DNA of 64,000 nt from Actinoplanes sp. TFC3 (GTDB lineage: Bacteria > Actinomycetota > Actinomycetes > Mycobacteriales > Micromonosporaceae): positions 5,421,925-5,485,924 of the forward strand of contig NZ_LOJP01000001.1 in the NCBI RefSeq assembly GCF_001553785.1, read 5' to 3'. This document shows, piece by piece, positions 26,053 to 34,491 of the stretch. The notes beneath the pieces were generated by a model. The model ran no database searches. It had not been told where the DNA came from and saw only the letters and a list, made by a program, of their open reading frames with translations. The position numbers and the translations under genes were made by a program. Numbering within the stretch: position 1 is the first letter of the stretch; each line of letters starts with the position of its first letter.

Positions 26053-26170
26053 GAGGTCTCCCGGATGATGAGTCGCTGAAAAGCTGATCCACGGCATGAC
26101 CACGCCGCCGGCTCGTCGAGCGTATCGAACCATCACCAACCGCAGGAACGACACGTCAGCGCATCCATCG

Positions 26171-26204
26171 CTCTGCAAGATCAGCCGTACTTACCTCTGC
26201 ACTC
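26171..26204. repeat. Right terminal repeat of the IS21-family element
   Basis: The reverse complement reads GAGTGCAGAG, four bases, GTACGGCTGA, three bases, TGCAGAG, matching the left end at 23626-23659. Confidence 0.8.
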
Positions 26205-26729
26205 GAGCGAGTACACCGACACCTGGTCCCAGGCCGCGTCCTGCTGCGCCCGAGTCAGCACCCGCAGCGACTGCAGCAACTCGCTGTCCTGCGGCAACGG
26301 CCGGTGCGCCTCAGCGTCGGTGCGCAGAATGTTCGCCAGCACCATCGCGTCGAACGCATCGGACTTCCCCCGCGAGGACCGGTAACGGTCTCGATAACGC
26401 GACACCGAGAACGGGTTGATCGCGAACACCTGCCGGCCAGCCGCACGCAAACCCGTCACCAGCAAACCCTGACTCGTCTCAATCGCCACGGGCAGCTTCC
26501 CGCCCACCGGATCGTGCTCGGCCAGCAGCGCCAGTACCTGACTCAGCCCTGCCGCATCATCACCGATCCTGACCGAGGCCACCACCACGCCACTCTCGTC
26601 GACCAGCGCCACATCGTGATGATCCTGCGCCCAGTCAATCCCACACGCCACCGCCGCCACCGCGGCTCCTCTCTGTCTCGACCACAGCGAGGCGCGACGC
26701 CCTAATGGACAGTGCTTGCCGCACGACAT
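26202..26729 (-). pseudogene. IS110-family transposase, C-terminus lost at the IS21 junction
   Basis: The frame carries the IS110 RuvC-like (DEDD) N-terminal domain: GIDWAQDHHDVALVDE, then AIETSQGLLV, NPFSVSRYRDRYRSSRGKSD and AFDAMVLANILRTDAEAHR. It ends just after LTRAQQDAAWDQ, exactly where the IS21 end begins, so the second half with the serine-containing domain is missing. The start is unclear because the first 25 residues look non-native. No IS110 remainder lies on the other side of IS21. Confidence 0.8.
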
Positions 26730-26999
26730 CTCACGAGCCGTTCACCTCGCCACCGGCGGCGCCCGCACTCGCGCAAGGCTCCAGGCCTGCGACCAAACCA
26801 AGGCTCAGCCCGCCGGCGAACCACGCAAAGATCATCCTCGTCGATCACTGTGACCGCCGCCCGCCCCATACGAACTCCAAGGTCAAACCCTCACATTTAG
26901 CAGGGGTCAGGCGACGATCACGATCCACAACGAGGCGCCGATCTCGATTCCCAGGCTCAAAGGCCGACGGCTGGTACGGGCGTCCTCTGTTGCCATTAA

Positions 27000-27107
27000 G
27001 GCTGGTACAACACCCGCCGCCGGCATTCCAGCCTCGGCTACCAAAGCCCAGCCGCCTACGAGAACGGCACCAAAGTCCAGCCACTGACTGCCCTCAAGGT
27101 AGCTTGA
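27000..27107 (+). pseudogene. IS3-family transposase, C-terminal scrap
   Basis: The frame reads GWYNTRRRHSSLGYQSPAAY then ENGTKVQPL to a stop, the familiar end of IS3 integrase-type transposases (YN..R.H.SLGY.SP..YE). About 35 residues remain. The preceding 270 bases (26730-26999) hold no recognisable coding sequence. Confidence 0.75.
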
Positions 27108-27221
27108 GGATCAACACAGCGACCTTGTCCGTCGAATCGGTCAGGCCCACAATGCCTGCCGACGAGGCCTACGAGAGCGTCGGTCTCGGAGAACCGCCAG
27201 CTTCGCTGGCCCGTTTCGCAG

Positions 27222-27678
27222 CTATGCGTCGGTAAGGCTCTTTAAGAACCGGGCCTTCTTGACACAGGCGTCCTCATATCCGAGTTGTTGATAGAAGATA
27301 TGGGTCTCGGTCCGGTGACGGCTGCTGTTGAGCTCCATAGCGAGGCAGCCGACCGCGCGCCTGGTCCTCGATGGCCGTCACCGGCATCCGGCCGACACCC
27401 CGGCCGAGGTACTGCTCCTCGACCACAAGGGCGAGCAGCCGCCCGAACTTCCCAGTCTTTTCCAGTATCGGCAGGACGTGCAGCGCCGCGACGCCGATCA
27501 GGGCGCCGCCGTCCTCGGCGCCGATCAGCCAGCTTGCGGGGTCCTCCAGCCAGTAGTCGAGTCGTCCGTCCAACTCTGACTCAGTGGTCGGATAGCCGAT
27601 TTGATCCAGCAGGACGGTCAACGCGGGAAGGTCCTGTCGCCGAACCCGTCGTAGAAGGAGATTCATACGGAGCATCAT
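27222..27678 (-). pseudogene. GNAT acetyltransferase, frameshifted
   Basis: From ATG 27678 or 27666 the protein reads LLLRRVRRQDLPALTVLLDQ, WLIGAEDGGALIGVAALHVL and the acetyl-CoA loop YLGRGVGR, then loses its frame at about 27350. The neighbouring frame supplies the missing end (MELNSSRHRTETHIFYQQLG then YEDACVKKARF, stop at 27222). Together they make a normal GNAT fold of about 150 residues. One base change would restore it, so sequencing error is possible. Confidence 0.65.
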
Positions 27679-27726
27679 GTTCGCCGACCGCCCCGGGTCC
27701 CAAGTCCAGGGCGCCCGGCTGCAGGC

Positions 27727-27942
27727 TCACCGTGCGGATACGCCCTGCTTCTCCGACGTGACCAGGCCCGCCTTCTCCAGGACGCGCAGGTGCCGCATGA
27801 GCGACGGCAACGTCATCGAGAACGGCGCCGCGAACTCGGAAACGACGGCTGGGGACTTCGCCAGCCGTCCCACAACGGCCCGGCGCGTCGGATCCGCGAG
27901 AGCGCGGAGCACGGTGTCGAGCTCGTCGCGACAGTTAGGCAC
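27727..27942 (-). pseudogene. ArsR-family repressor, C-terminally damaged
   Basis: From GTG 27942 the product opens PNCRDELDTVLRALADPTRR, then AAPFSMTLPSLMRHLRVLEK and AGLVTSEKQG, the winged helix of ArsR/SmtB regulators. It then ends after VSAR. In the next frame GRIRTVSLQPGALDLG gives the expected wing and following strand, so a one-base shift has cut off the last helix. The gene abuts the broken GNAT gene, which it may once have controlled. Confidence 0.6.
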
Positions 27943-28057
27943 GAGCCTAACTACTGGCCAAGAAAGGAGATCGGTCAACCGTGTCAACGGCGGCCGAATC
28001 CAGCATTCGCCCGTCGTCGACAAACCGGCCACGCCGAGAAAATCTGGCCGCCCCCGC

Positions 28058-28465
28058 TCAGGCGCGCAGAGCCCGTACCGCGGTGGACGACATCGATGCC
28101 AGCGCCGGCCGGGTAGGAACGAAGAGGGTCGTCAAGCCCAGCGTTTCGTTCATCGTGGCGAGCTCAAACTCGCGCTGGCAGTCGGTCGAGTTTCTGACCC
28201 CTCGGACGATCACGCTGCAGCCGTGCTGTTTGCAGTAGTCCACCGTCAGCCCGTGCCAGGCCGCCACCGAGACGTTCTCCCACTCCACCGGCAGGAGGCG
28301 CTCGATCTCCGTAGCTCGCGCATCGGTCGTCTGGGACGGCTGCTTGTTGCCGTTGACGGCGACCAGCACGGTCACGTGATCGAACATGTGGCGTGCCCGG
28401 CCGACGACATCGAAGTGGCCCGGCGTGAAGGGGTCGAAGGTTCCGGGATAGACCGCGTGAGTCAC
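28058..28465 (-). CDS. coaD: Phosphopantetheine adenylyltransferase-like protein (short)
   Basis: Product 135 residues against about 160 for CoaD. The nucleotidyltransferase motif is present (YPGTFDPFTPGHFDVVG with T14-x-G-H17), along with VDYCKQHGCSVIVRGVRNST and NETLGLTTLFVPTRP. It stops shortly after the SST..R segment, so the C-terminal helices that complete the hexamer interface are missing. CoaD makes dephospho-CoA. A second copy could relate to carrier-protein arming for the peptide synthetases nearby, but with IS remnants on both sides it may be a stray, partly degraded copy. Confidence 0.65.
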   Translation of the reverse strand: MTHAVYPGTFDPFTPGHFDVVGRARHMFDHVTVLVAVNGNKQPSQTTDARATEIERLLPVEWENVSVAAWHGLTVDYCKQHGCSVIVRGVRNSTDCQREFELATMNETLGLTTLFVPTRPALASMSSTAVRALRA

Positions 28466-29025
28466 CAGACCAGACTAGTACTCCAGCCGCACTTTCAGGT
28501 TCGGAGTCTGCGCTAGTAGTGGCTGGTTCGGGCGCGGCATTGATGCCTGCGCCGCCAGCCTGACCACTGCCAGATATGATCTTCGTGGCTGATGCTGGTG
28601 ATCAGGTGTGCCAGCAAACGTCGGACCTCGCCGAGGGGTAGGACGAGTTTGTCCCGCTCGGGATCGCTGCCCCTCTTGACGCTGCGGCGGTGGCGGCGAG
28701 GTACGCGTGGGCCCACATGGCTAGGGTGATGTGGCGGTACCAGGCGTCGTAGCGGCGGACTTGGTAGTCGTCGAGGCCGACCTCGTTCTTCGCGATTTCG
28801 AAGCATTCCTCGACCGCCCACCTCGTGCCGGCGAGGCGGATCAGTTCCTCGCCGCCCGTGTTGTCCGGCCGTAGCACAGGTAGTAGGCAAGCTCGGTGGG
28901 ATCGGTGATGCCGCGCCGGATCAGCAGCCAACGGCGATAGCCGTGTGCAGCGGTGCCGGTATCTGGCAACGTAGCCACAGCCCAGTCGTAGAGTCGTGGA
29001 CCTTTGACGCCGTCGCCACAGCTAA

Positions 29026-29919
29026 GACCGTGTGTCAGTTGGGGTCGTTGAATCGCAAGGTCATTCGTTGACCGAGTGTGGATGACGTCGAGAAGTACTG
29101 CCCGGAAGCGTTCTGGCGTCTCGCGCAGCCGTTGCTGCCGCCGCACCCGGAAAGGCATCAGGGCGGCGGTCGGCGGCGCACCGACGACCGGGCGATGCTC
29201 GCGGCGATCGTGTACGTCATGGAAGCCGGCTGCTCGTGGCGCAAGCTTCCCCACTCGTTCCCCGTGCACTGGCGCACGGCGCACCGCCGGTTCACCGAAT
29301 GGGTCGAGCATGGGGTGATGACCGCCCTGCACCAGGCAACGCTCGACGTGCTCGGGGTCGCCGGGCAGATCGACTGGTCGCGGGCGAGTATCGACAGCAT
29401 GCACATCCGTGCGCTCGAAAGGGGAATCTGACCGGGCCCAGCCCGGTAGACCGAGGCAAGCCCGGCTCCAAGATCCACCCCATCAGCGAACGCGGCGGGC
29501 TGCCCGTGCACGTCGACATCTCCGCCGCCAACCTCAACGACCACAAGATGCTGCAGGACATGGTCGACGGCATCCGGCCGATCCGTCAGCCCGCCGGCCG
29601 CCCACGCAAACGGCCGGCGAAGCTGCACGGCGACAAGGGCTACGCCTATCCCGGATGCCGTGAGTTACTGCATGAGCGCAACATCGTTCCGCGCATCGCT
29701 CGCCCGGGAATCGAGTCGTCGAAGCACCTGGGCCGGCACCGCTACGTCATCGAACGTTGCCTGGAATGGACCACCCGGTTCCGGCGCCTGGTCCGCCGCT
29801 ACGAGCGCAAGGCTTCCCACTTCCTTGGATTCCTGCGCCTAGCCTGTGCTCTGATCTGTTTTCGACGCGCAGCCCGGCTCAACCTGCTGACCAGCAACAA
29901 CCCCAACTGACACACGGTC
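29026..29919 (+). mobile_element. IS5-family insertion sequence nested in the IS701 remnant
   Basis: 894 bp with perfect inverted ends (GACCGTGTGTCAGTTGGGGT on the left, its complement on the right) and a TAA target duplication at 29023-29025 and 29920-29922. It appears intact and is younger than the IS701 gene it interrupts. Confidence 0.85.
29078..29910 (+). CDS. IS5-family (IS427-like) transposase made by -1 frameshifting
   Basis: The first frame (29078-29431, 117 residues) holds the N-terminal domain (YCPEAFWRLAQPLLPPHPER, YVMEAGCSWRKLPHSFP) and the first catalytic Asp (SIDSMHIRA). The second frame, one base back, continues from KGNLTGPSPVDRGKPGSKIH through HGDKGYAYPG (second Asp) to RYVIERCLEWTTRFRRLVRR (Glu), ending at 29910. 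The join is at GAAAGGGGAATC near 29417-29428, a plausible slippery site, as used by many IS427-group elements. The product would be about 275 residues. Confidence 0.8.
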
Positions 29920-30535
29920 TAAGCCTAAGTTGCTTCCAGGCCGGGTCCGGCACGCGGACGGCGAGGGTATCGGCCCGGGAACTGCCGGTCTCGGTGGGGA
30001 TCTTCTGGTTGCAGGCCACGGCGAGCACGTAGGCGCCCTGCCTGCGTTGCAGGTTACAGGTCGAAACGGAACTTGCTGTCCTTGCCGTAGGCCTCGTCGG
30101 CGGTGACCCACTTCGCCGGCATGCCGGCGTCCAGGGCGCGGTTCAGCATGGTCAGGCCTTGTGCGGGTTTGGTCGCGAACCTGACTTGTTCGCCGATACC
30201 GGCTTCGGTACGCCGGGCGGGGTTGTCGCACCAGCGTTGCGGCAGATAGAGCTCGCGGTCGATCAGGGTCCGTCCTTTGCTGCTGGCGTAGGCGAGGAAA
30301 ACGCCGAGCTGGCAGTTCTCGATGCGCCCGGCGGTGCCGGAGTACTGCCGCTGCACGCCGGCGGACTTGACGCCCTCCACGAGGTCTCCGTGCAGATGTT
30401 CTTCTTCGTCGATGAGCGATCTACCGGAGACCTCCCTACTTCTCGATCACCGACACGCCGCCTGTGACCCCCACCAGGCAACTGCCACCGGCACGTCTTA
30501 AACACGGCCTTGGTCAACGCCGGCCTGTGAGGTGT

Positions 30536-31711
30536 TCAGTGCGGGTAGGGGCACTTACCGCGGCCCCGGGCCCGGGCGTCCTCGTCGAGATAGAAGTTGG
30601 GGCGGAGGTCCGCCTGATCGTAATAGCGGTGAAAGACCGGGGTGATGCCACCAGAGACCGGGGGCACGATCCAGCTCCAGTCGGCGGGCACGGTCCGGCC
30701 CTGACGTTCCTCCTTGGCGATGTGGGTGAGGAAGCGGCGCGATTCGGTGTGGTGGTCACTGATCCTGACTCCCGCGACGGTGAAGGAGTGCAGGACAGCA
30801 ACGTTGATTTCGACCAGAGCGCGGTCCCGCCACAGGGTGGACTCGCTTCTGGTGTCCAGGCCCAGGCGTTCGGCGATCACGGGCAGCAGGTTGTAGCGTT
30901 CGGTGTCGACGAGGTTGCGGGCGCCGATCTCGGTACCCATGTACCAGCCGTTGAACGGCGCGAGGGGGTAGTCGATGCCGCCGATCCGCAGCCGCATGTT
31001 GGTGATGGCCGGCACGGCGTACCAGCGCAGCCCCAGGTCGGCGAACCAGGAGTGCTCAGGGTGGGTGAGCTCCACTTCGAGGACCAGTTCACGAGGGACG
31101 TCAAAGAGCTGCGGTTTGTCATCGGGGGTGTCGATGACCAGGGGCAGAACGTCGAAGGGGCCGCCGGGAGCCTGCCAGCCGAGCCGGCGTACGACGTCGG
31201 TGAAGCCGGCGTAGCCCGGGTCGCCGGTGACGCGGCCGTCCTCACGGGGGTAGCCGGCGTAGCGGATGAGCTGGTCGTTCCACATCCGAGGGCCGGCCCG
31301 CCGAGGGGTGTCCGGCGCGAAGACGGAGATGGTAGGCCGGATCCGCCCGGTGTTGGTGGCCTGGCGCAGGTGCTCGCACAGGTGCGCATGGACCGCCTGG
31401 GGTGTGGTGGCGTCGCGTCGGTCCAGCACGCGCAGGCTGTTCCAGTACAGGCGGCCGATACAACGGCTGGAGTTGCGCCAGGCCACGCGGGCGCCGAAGG
31501 TCAGCTCATCCGCGGTATGGGTGTAGGTGCCCGTGTCCCGGATCTCGGCACGCACCTGGCGCAACCGTTCCATCAGGGTGTGCGGCTGGCCGGGTAGCTC
31601 CGCGTACAGGAGATCAAGAAATTCCCCCGCCTCGGCCTCGTCGGCTGCGGCGGCGGAGCCGGGCGGCACCGCGGGGTAGGTCCGGTGGCCGGCGCGGGTC
31701 TTGTCGCTCAT
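30536..31711 (-). CDS. nos: Bacterial nitric oxide synthase (TxtD-like oxygenase)
   Basis: Product 391 residues; makes NO from L-arginine. The NOS oxygenase fold is complete: haem-ligand Cys84 in WRNSSRCIGRLYW, substrate-holding Glu261 in WYMGTEIGARN, and the C-terminal pterin-side segment (DWSWIVPPVSGGITPVFH). There is no reductase domain, as is normal in bacteria. It is the last gene of the leftward operon, its start overlapping the glutamate mutase stop (ATGA). In thaxtomin biosynthesis the partner of such an enzyme is the P450 TxtE, which uses NO and O2 to nitrate tryptophan; a TxtE-like P450 lies in this same operon. NO supply for nitration is therefore its likely role. Confidence 0.92.
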   Translation of the reverse strand: MSDKTRAGHRTYPAVPPGSAAAADEAEAGEFLDLLYAELPGQPHTLMERLRQVRAEIRDTGTYTHTADELTFGARVAWRNSSRCIGRLYWNSLRVLDRRDATTPQAVHAHLCEHLRQATNTGRIRPTISVFAPDTPRRAGPRMWNDQLIRYAGYPREDGRVTGDPGYAGFTDVVRRLGWQAPGGPFDVLPLVIDTPDDKPQLFDVPRELVLEVELTHPEHSWFADLGLRWYAVPAITNMRLRIGGIDYPLAPFNGWYMGTEIGARNLVDTERYNLLPVIAERLGLDTRSESTLWRDRALVEINVAVLHSFTVAGVRISDHHTESRRFLTHIAKEERQGRTVPADWSWIVPPVSGGITPVFHRYYDQADLRPNFYLDEDARARGRGKCPYPH

Positions 31712-32991
31712 CGCTTCCTCACAGGAGCCGGAAGTGCGCCGTGGTCAAACTTGCGACGGACGTAGGACAGTGAGGAAAGCAGGCCGGAAGAAGTCATCCG
31801 CACCTCCCGGCGCCCCACGTCCGGGGCGATGGGCATCGATCCCACCCGGGACCACACCAGGCGCCCGTCCGCGGCCAGCGCGCCACGTGTCCGGCCCTGG
31901 TTGTCGGGATGCAGGCAGTACGGCACGTCGAGGTAGCCCGCCCGGAAAGCGATGACCAGGGCCTGGCCCACGTCCGGATGTAAGTTCCTCACGGCGTCGA
32001 CGAGAGCGGCTGCTTCGGCGTAGATGCCCGTGTCCGCCGGCGGCGGGCCGGTCTGCCGGTGAGTGCGCGCGACGGCGTCAGCGTGCTCCAGCGCTGCCAC
32101 GTTCTCCGCGATGGTCGGAATGCGGCTCGCCTCGGCCTCGGTCTTGACGATGAGCCGTTCCACGCCGGCCCGGACGGTCAACTGGACGGCGTCGACGAGC
32201 AGCCGCCGTGCGCCCGCCGCGGTCTGCGGATACATCCCCATATAGGTGTAGAGCACCAGGTGCCAGTCGACGTCGGGGAACAACGTGCCCGCCAGCCGGC
32301 GCAGCGTGTGGATCGCCTCCGCGTCCTGTTCCGGGTGTGTCTGCTGGGCGTAGCTCAGCGAGATGCTGCGCAGCCCGTGCCGGACGAAGAATAGTCCTTC
32401 CAGGAGGCTGATCGCGATGAGGAGGCCCGGCGGGCACAGCTGGCCCATCATGCATCCGCCGAAGGTCTCTAGGTGTGGGCGCGCACTGGACCCGGCCAGC
32501 AGCTCGCAGGAGCGTTCCCAGCCGGTGACTGCCTCCGTCAACGGCGTCCGGCTGTAGGGCAGGCAGTAGGAGACCGGGCCTCCCTCGCTGGCGTTCAGCC
32601 CGACCGCGCCCATGACGCGGAAGATGTCCTGTGGATTGGGGGTGCCGTGCCTGACCTGGACCTGGAAGCCGGCGTCCGGAATCCCCGCCAGGACTTTCTC
32701 CGTGGTGGTCAGGGAGTGCGCGACCAGGGGATAGCCGTTCAGCGCCACCCCGTCCGCCAGCGCCCGCCGGGCAAGGTGATGCTGGCCCATCCGGGTGTAG
32801 CTGTCCAGGGTGATCGTGCCCGCCGTGACGGCCGCAGCCCGTTTTGTCGCAAGGAGTCCCTCGCGCATGACGCTCGGCACGCTCATACCCATCCGGGGCT
32901 GCACGACAAGTCTGCCCGCACTGCTGGTCTGTGCCACGTAGCGTCCGAAATCGGCGGGGACGGGACCGGCAGAGTCCAGCGCGGAGCTCAT
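31708..32991 (-). CDS. glmE: Glutamate mutase epsilon-type subunit (methylaspartate mutase)
   Basis: 427 residues from ATG 32991, which overlaps the small-subunit stop (ATGA). With the cobalamin-binding subunit it rearranges L-glutamate to L-threo-3-methylaspartate by a radical carbon shift. Family segments seen: RLVVQPRMGMSV near the start, GTITLDSYTRMGQH, LNGYPLVAHS, QVQVRHGTPNPQDIF, ETFGGCMMGQLCPPGLL, and VIVFRAGYLD-like (ALVIAFRAGYLDVPYC) near the end. The same enzyme pair supplies methylaspartate in friulimicin-type clusters. Here NRPS module 2 carries an Asp-type adenylation code, which ties the mutase to the product. Confidence 0.9.
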   Translation of the reverse strand: MSSALDSAGPVPADFGRYVAQTSSAGRLVVQPRMGMSVPSVMREGLLATKRAAAVTAGTITLDSYTRMGQHHLARRALADGVALNGYPLVAHSLTTTEKVLAGIPDAGFQVQVRHGTPNPQDIFRVMGAVGLNASEGGPVSYCLPYSRTPLTEAVTGWERSCELLAGSSARPHLETFGGCMMGQLCPPGLLIAISLLEGLFFVRHGLRSISLSYAQQTHPEQDAEAIHTLRRLAGTLFPDVDWHLVLYTYMGMYPQTAAGARRLLVDAVQLTVRAGVERLIVKTEAEASRIPTIAENVAALEHADAVARTHRQTGPPPADTGIYAEAAALVDAVRNLHPDVGQALVIAFRAGYLDVPYCLHPDNQGRTRGALAADGRLVWSRVGSMPIAPDVGRREVRMTSSGLLSSLSYVRRKFDHGALPAPVRKR

Positions 32992-33404
32992 GAAGCAACC
33001 CGGACGGGCAGCCCGCACACGAACGACGTGAAGGCGGCCAGCTCTGCCGAATCGTCGAACACCGCGTCGAACCCCGCCTCGATCAGGGACGATACTTCCG
33101 CCGGCGACAGGTCACCGGAGATTCCGAGTTTCCCGCCGATCACGATGGAGGCGTGCGCCAGGTGGCTGCGCAGCTGGCCGGCAACCCGCAGCCCATCCTG
33201 GTAGCCATGCCCGTTCACACTGCTGATCACCACCAGATCGGGTGCGATCCGGGCGCATTCGGCTGTCAGGAAGTCATCGGGTGGAGCTGCCCCCAGATTC
33301 ACGACGTCGCACCCAAGTTCTTCCAGCACCAGCTGCAGGAAGACGAGATTCCACGTATGCGAGTCCGAGGCCACGCTCGCCACGACTGCTGATTTTCTGC
33401 GCAT
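32988..33404 (-). CDS. glmS: Glutamate mutase small, cobalamin-binding subunit
   Basis: Start ATG 33404 chosen for GAGGTG upstream; 138 residues, normal for GlmS. The B12-binding Rossmann fold shows SDSHTWNLVFLQL at the DxHxxG position (His16 conserved as the cobalt ligand, Gly replaced by Asn), then SVNGHG and VIGGKLGISG. The Gly-to-Asn change seems, from memory, common among cluster-borne paralogues. Coupled to the large subunit by a four-base overlap. Confidence 0.88.
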   Translation of the reverse strand: MRRKSAVVASVASDSHTWNLVFLQLVLEELGCDVVNLGAAPPDDFLTAECARIAPDLVVISSVNGHGYQDGLRVAGQLRSHLAHASIVIGGKLGISGDLSPAEVSSLIEAGFDAVFDDSAELAAFTSFVCGLPVRVAS

Positions 33405-33445
33405 AGCCCTCACACCTCTGGCAGGTGATCGTTCGGCGGGAGCGG

Positions 33446-34438
33446 TCAGCGGCCGGACGGAGCCGGCGCGAGGTGGAACACCTCGCTGTAGGCGATGTCG
33501 AGCGTGGTGCGCCCGGTCAACCGCCAGGAGGACTCTTCGAAAAGCGCGCACCATTCCGCGGCGGTGGGAACGTACTGACCCATCAGGGCGTGGGTCACCT
33601 CGAAGCCGAGCGTGAAGATCGGCTTGTCGCCGGTGCTCTGCCGGGGGGAGGCATACGTGTCGCTGAGGAGGAAGGTGCCGGCGTTGGGGAACGCCTGCCG
33701 GATGCCGTCCAGCGTGCGCAGGCAGGCGTCGCGGGGCCAGAAATCGTGACCGAGGAAGAACGACATCAGCGTGTCGACCTCAGCGAACTCCGGGCGATCG
33801 GCCAGCCGCTGGAGATCGCCCTCGATGATCGTGATGCGGTCCGCCAGCCCGGCGTCGGCCACCGCCCGGCAAGCCACCGCGATGGCCCCGCTGTCGCGTT
33901 CGATGCCGAGGAAGCGCCGGTCCGGGTAGGTGGTGGCGAGCCGGATGATGCGGTTGGCGCTGCCGCAGCCCAGGTCGGCCAGGAAGGCAAAGTCGTGCTC
34001 GCCGAAGAGCCGGTCGACGATGGGGTCGACGAAGTGCCTGCCATAGTCCTTGCCGGCACGGGCTATCGCCCCGCCGTCCCGGTGCCCGGGGTCGGTGGCG
34101 GCTCGGGTGGCCTCGGTGGTGAGGCGGGCCATCCGGCTGAGCATCTCGCCGTAACCGCCGACCAGCCACAGGAAGTAGCCCTTGTTGGTCCACACGTCGT
34201 CGAACGCCGGACCACCGGCCAGCACCACCGGCCCGGTCTCCACCACACGCAGGACACCGGCGTCGGCCAGGGTGGTCACGACCGCGTGCACAGCCGGCGG
34301 GTATAGGCCTCGATCCGCGGCGAACTGGTCACCATCGAGCTTGCCGTGCCGGGCCACCTCATCGAGCAGCCCGATCTCGAAGCTCGCGCTCACCGCGGCT
34401 GTGGTCACGTACGCGTTGAAAAGCGATGCAGCTGACAT
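33446..34438 (-). CDS. MppJ-like alpha-keto acid C-methyltransferase
   Basis: 330 residues, ATG 34438 with AAGGAG. N-terminal dimerisation/winged-helix part (SASFEIGLLDEVARHGKLD) and SAM-binding core LADLGCGSANR. The segments LMSFFLGHDFWPRDACLRTL and PIFTLGFEVTHALMGQYVPT closely follow MppJ of mannopeptimycin biosynthesis, including both His residues proposed there to bind the non-haem iron that holds phenylpyruvate. MppJ methylates the beta carbon of an aromatic keto acid. With the aminotransferase gene just upstream, the expected output is a beta-methyl amino acid (Phe-, Tyr- or Trp-type), though the substrate cannot be read from sequence. Confidence 0.78.
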   Translation of the reverse strand: MSAASLFNAYVTTAAVSASFEIGLLDEVARHGKLDGDQFAADRGLYPPAVHAVVTTLADAGVLRVVETGPVVLAGGPAFDDVWTNKGYFLWLVGGYGEMLSRMARLTTEATRAATDPGHRDGGAIARAGKDYGRHFVDPIVDRLFGEHDFAFLADLGCGSANRIIRLATTYPDRRFLGIERDSGAIAVACRAVADAGLADRITIIEGDLQRLADRPEFAEVDTLMSFFLGHDFWPRDACLRTLDGIRQAFPNAGTFLLSDTYASPRQSTGDKPIFTLGFEVTHALMGQYVPTAAEWCALFEESSWRLTGRTTLDIAYSEVFHLAPAPSGR

Positions 34439-34491
34439 CTCTGTCTCCTTTCATCGGTCGGTGCCGTCTTCCGGGCGGCGACGTCAGGCGG

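Larger units (their letters stand above)
23629..26201 (+). mobile_element. IS21-family insertion sequence, transposase frameshifted
   Basis: About 2,573 bp bounded by 34-base imperfect inverted repeats, beginning TGCAGAG and ending CTCTGCA, with istA and istB in the standard overlapping order. The flanking bases (GCTAGGAG on the left, CTCGAGCG on the right) do not form a target duplication, and only the right flank is IS110 sequence. The element probably now sits at a deletion or recombination join. With two frameshifts in istA it looks immobile. Confidence 0.8.
28513..30440 (-). pseudogene. IS701-family transposase, several frameshifts, split by an IS5-family element
   Basis: Minus-strand frames from 30380 downward read [60 protein letters not shown], then, beyond a frame change, ADTLAVRVPDPAWKQL. 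The IS5-family element interrupts here. After it come SCGDGVKGPRLYDWAVATLP, WLLIRRGITDPTELAYYLCY, RWAVEECFEIAKNEVGLDDY and QVRRYDAWYRHITLAMWAHA, then EVRRLLAHLITSI near the end. Frames break at about 30060, 28860 and 28690. The N-terminus beyond about 30440 is not recognisable. Removing the inserted element together with one TAA restores a continuous frame across the break. Confidence 0.75.

Noticed and set aside
30263-30517. Separate small minus-strand gene upstream of the IS701 remnant
   Set aside because: Out of frame with recognisable IS701 sequence and without protein-like composition; part of the decayed N-terminus.
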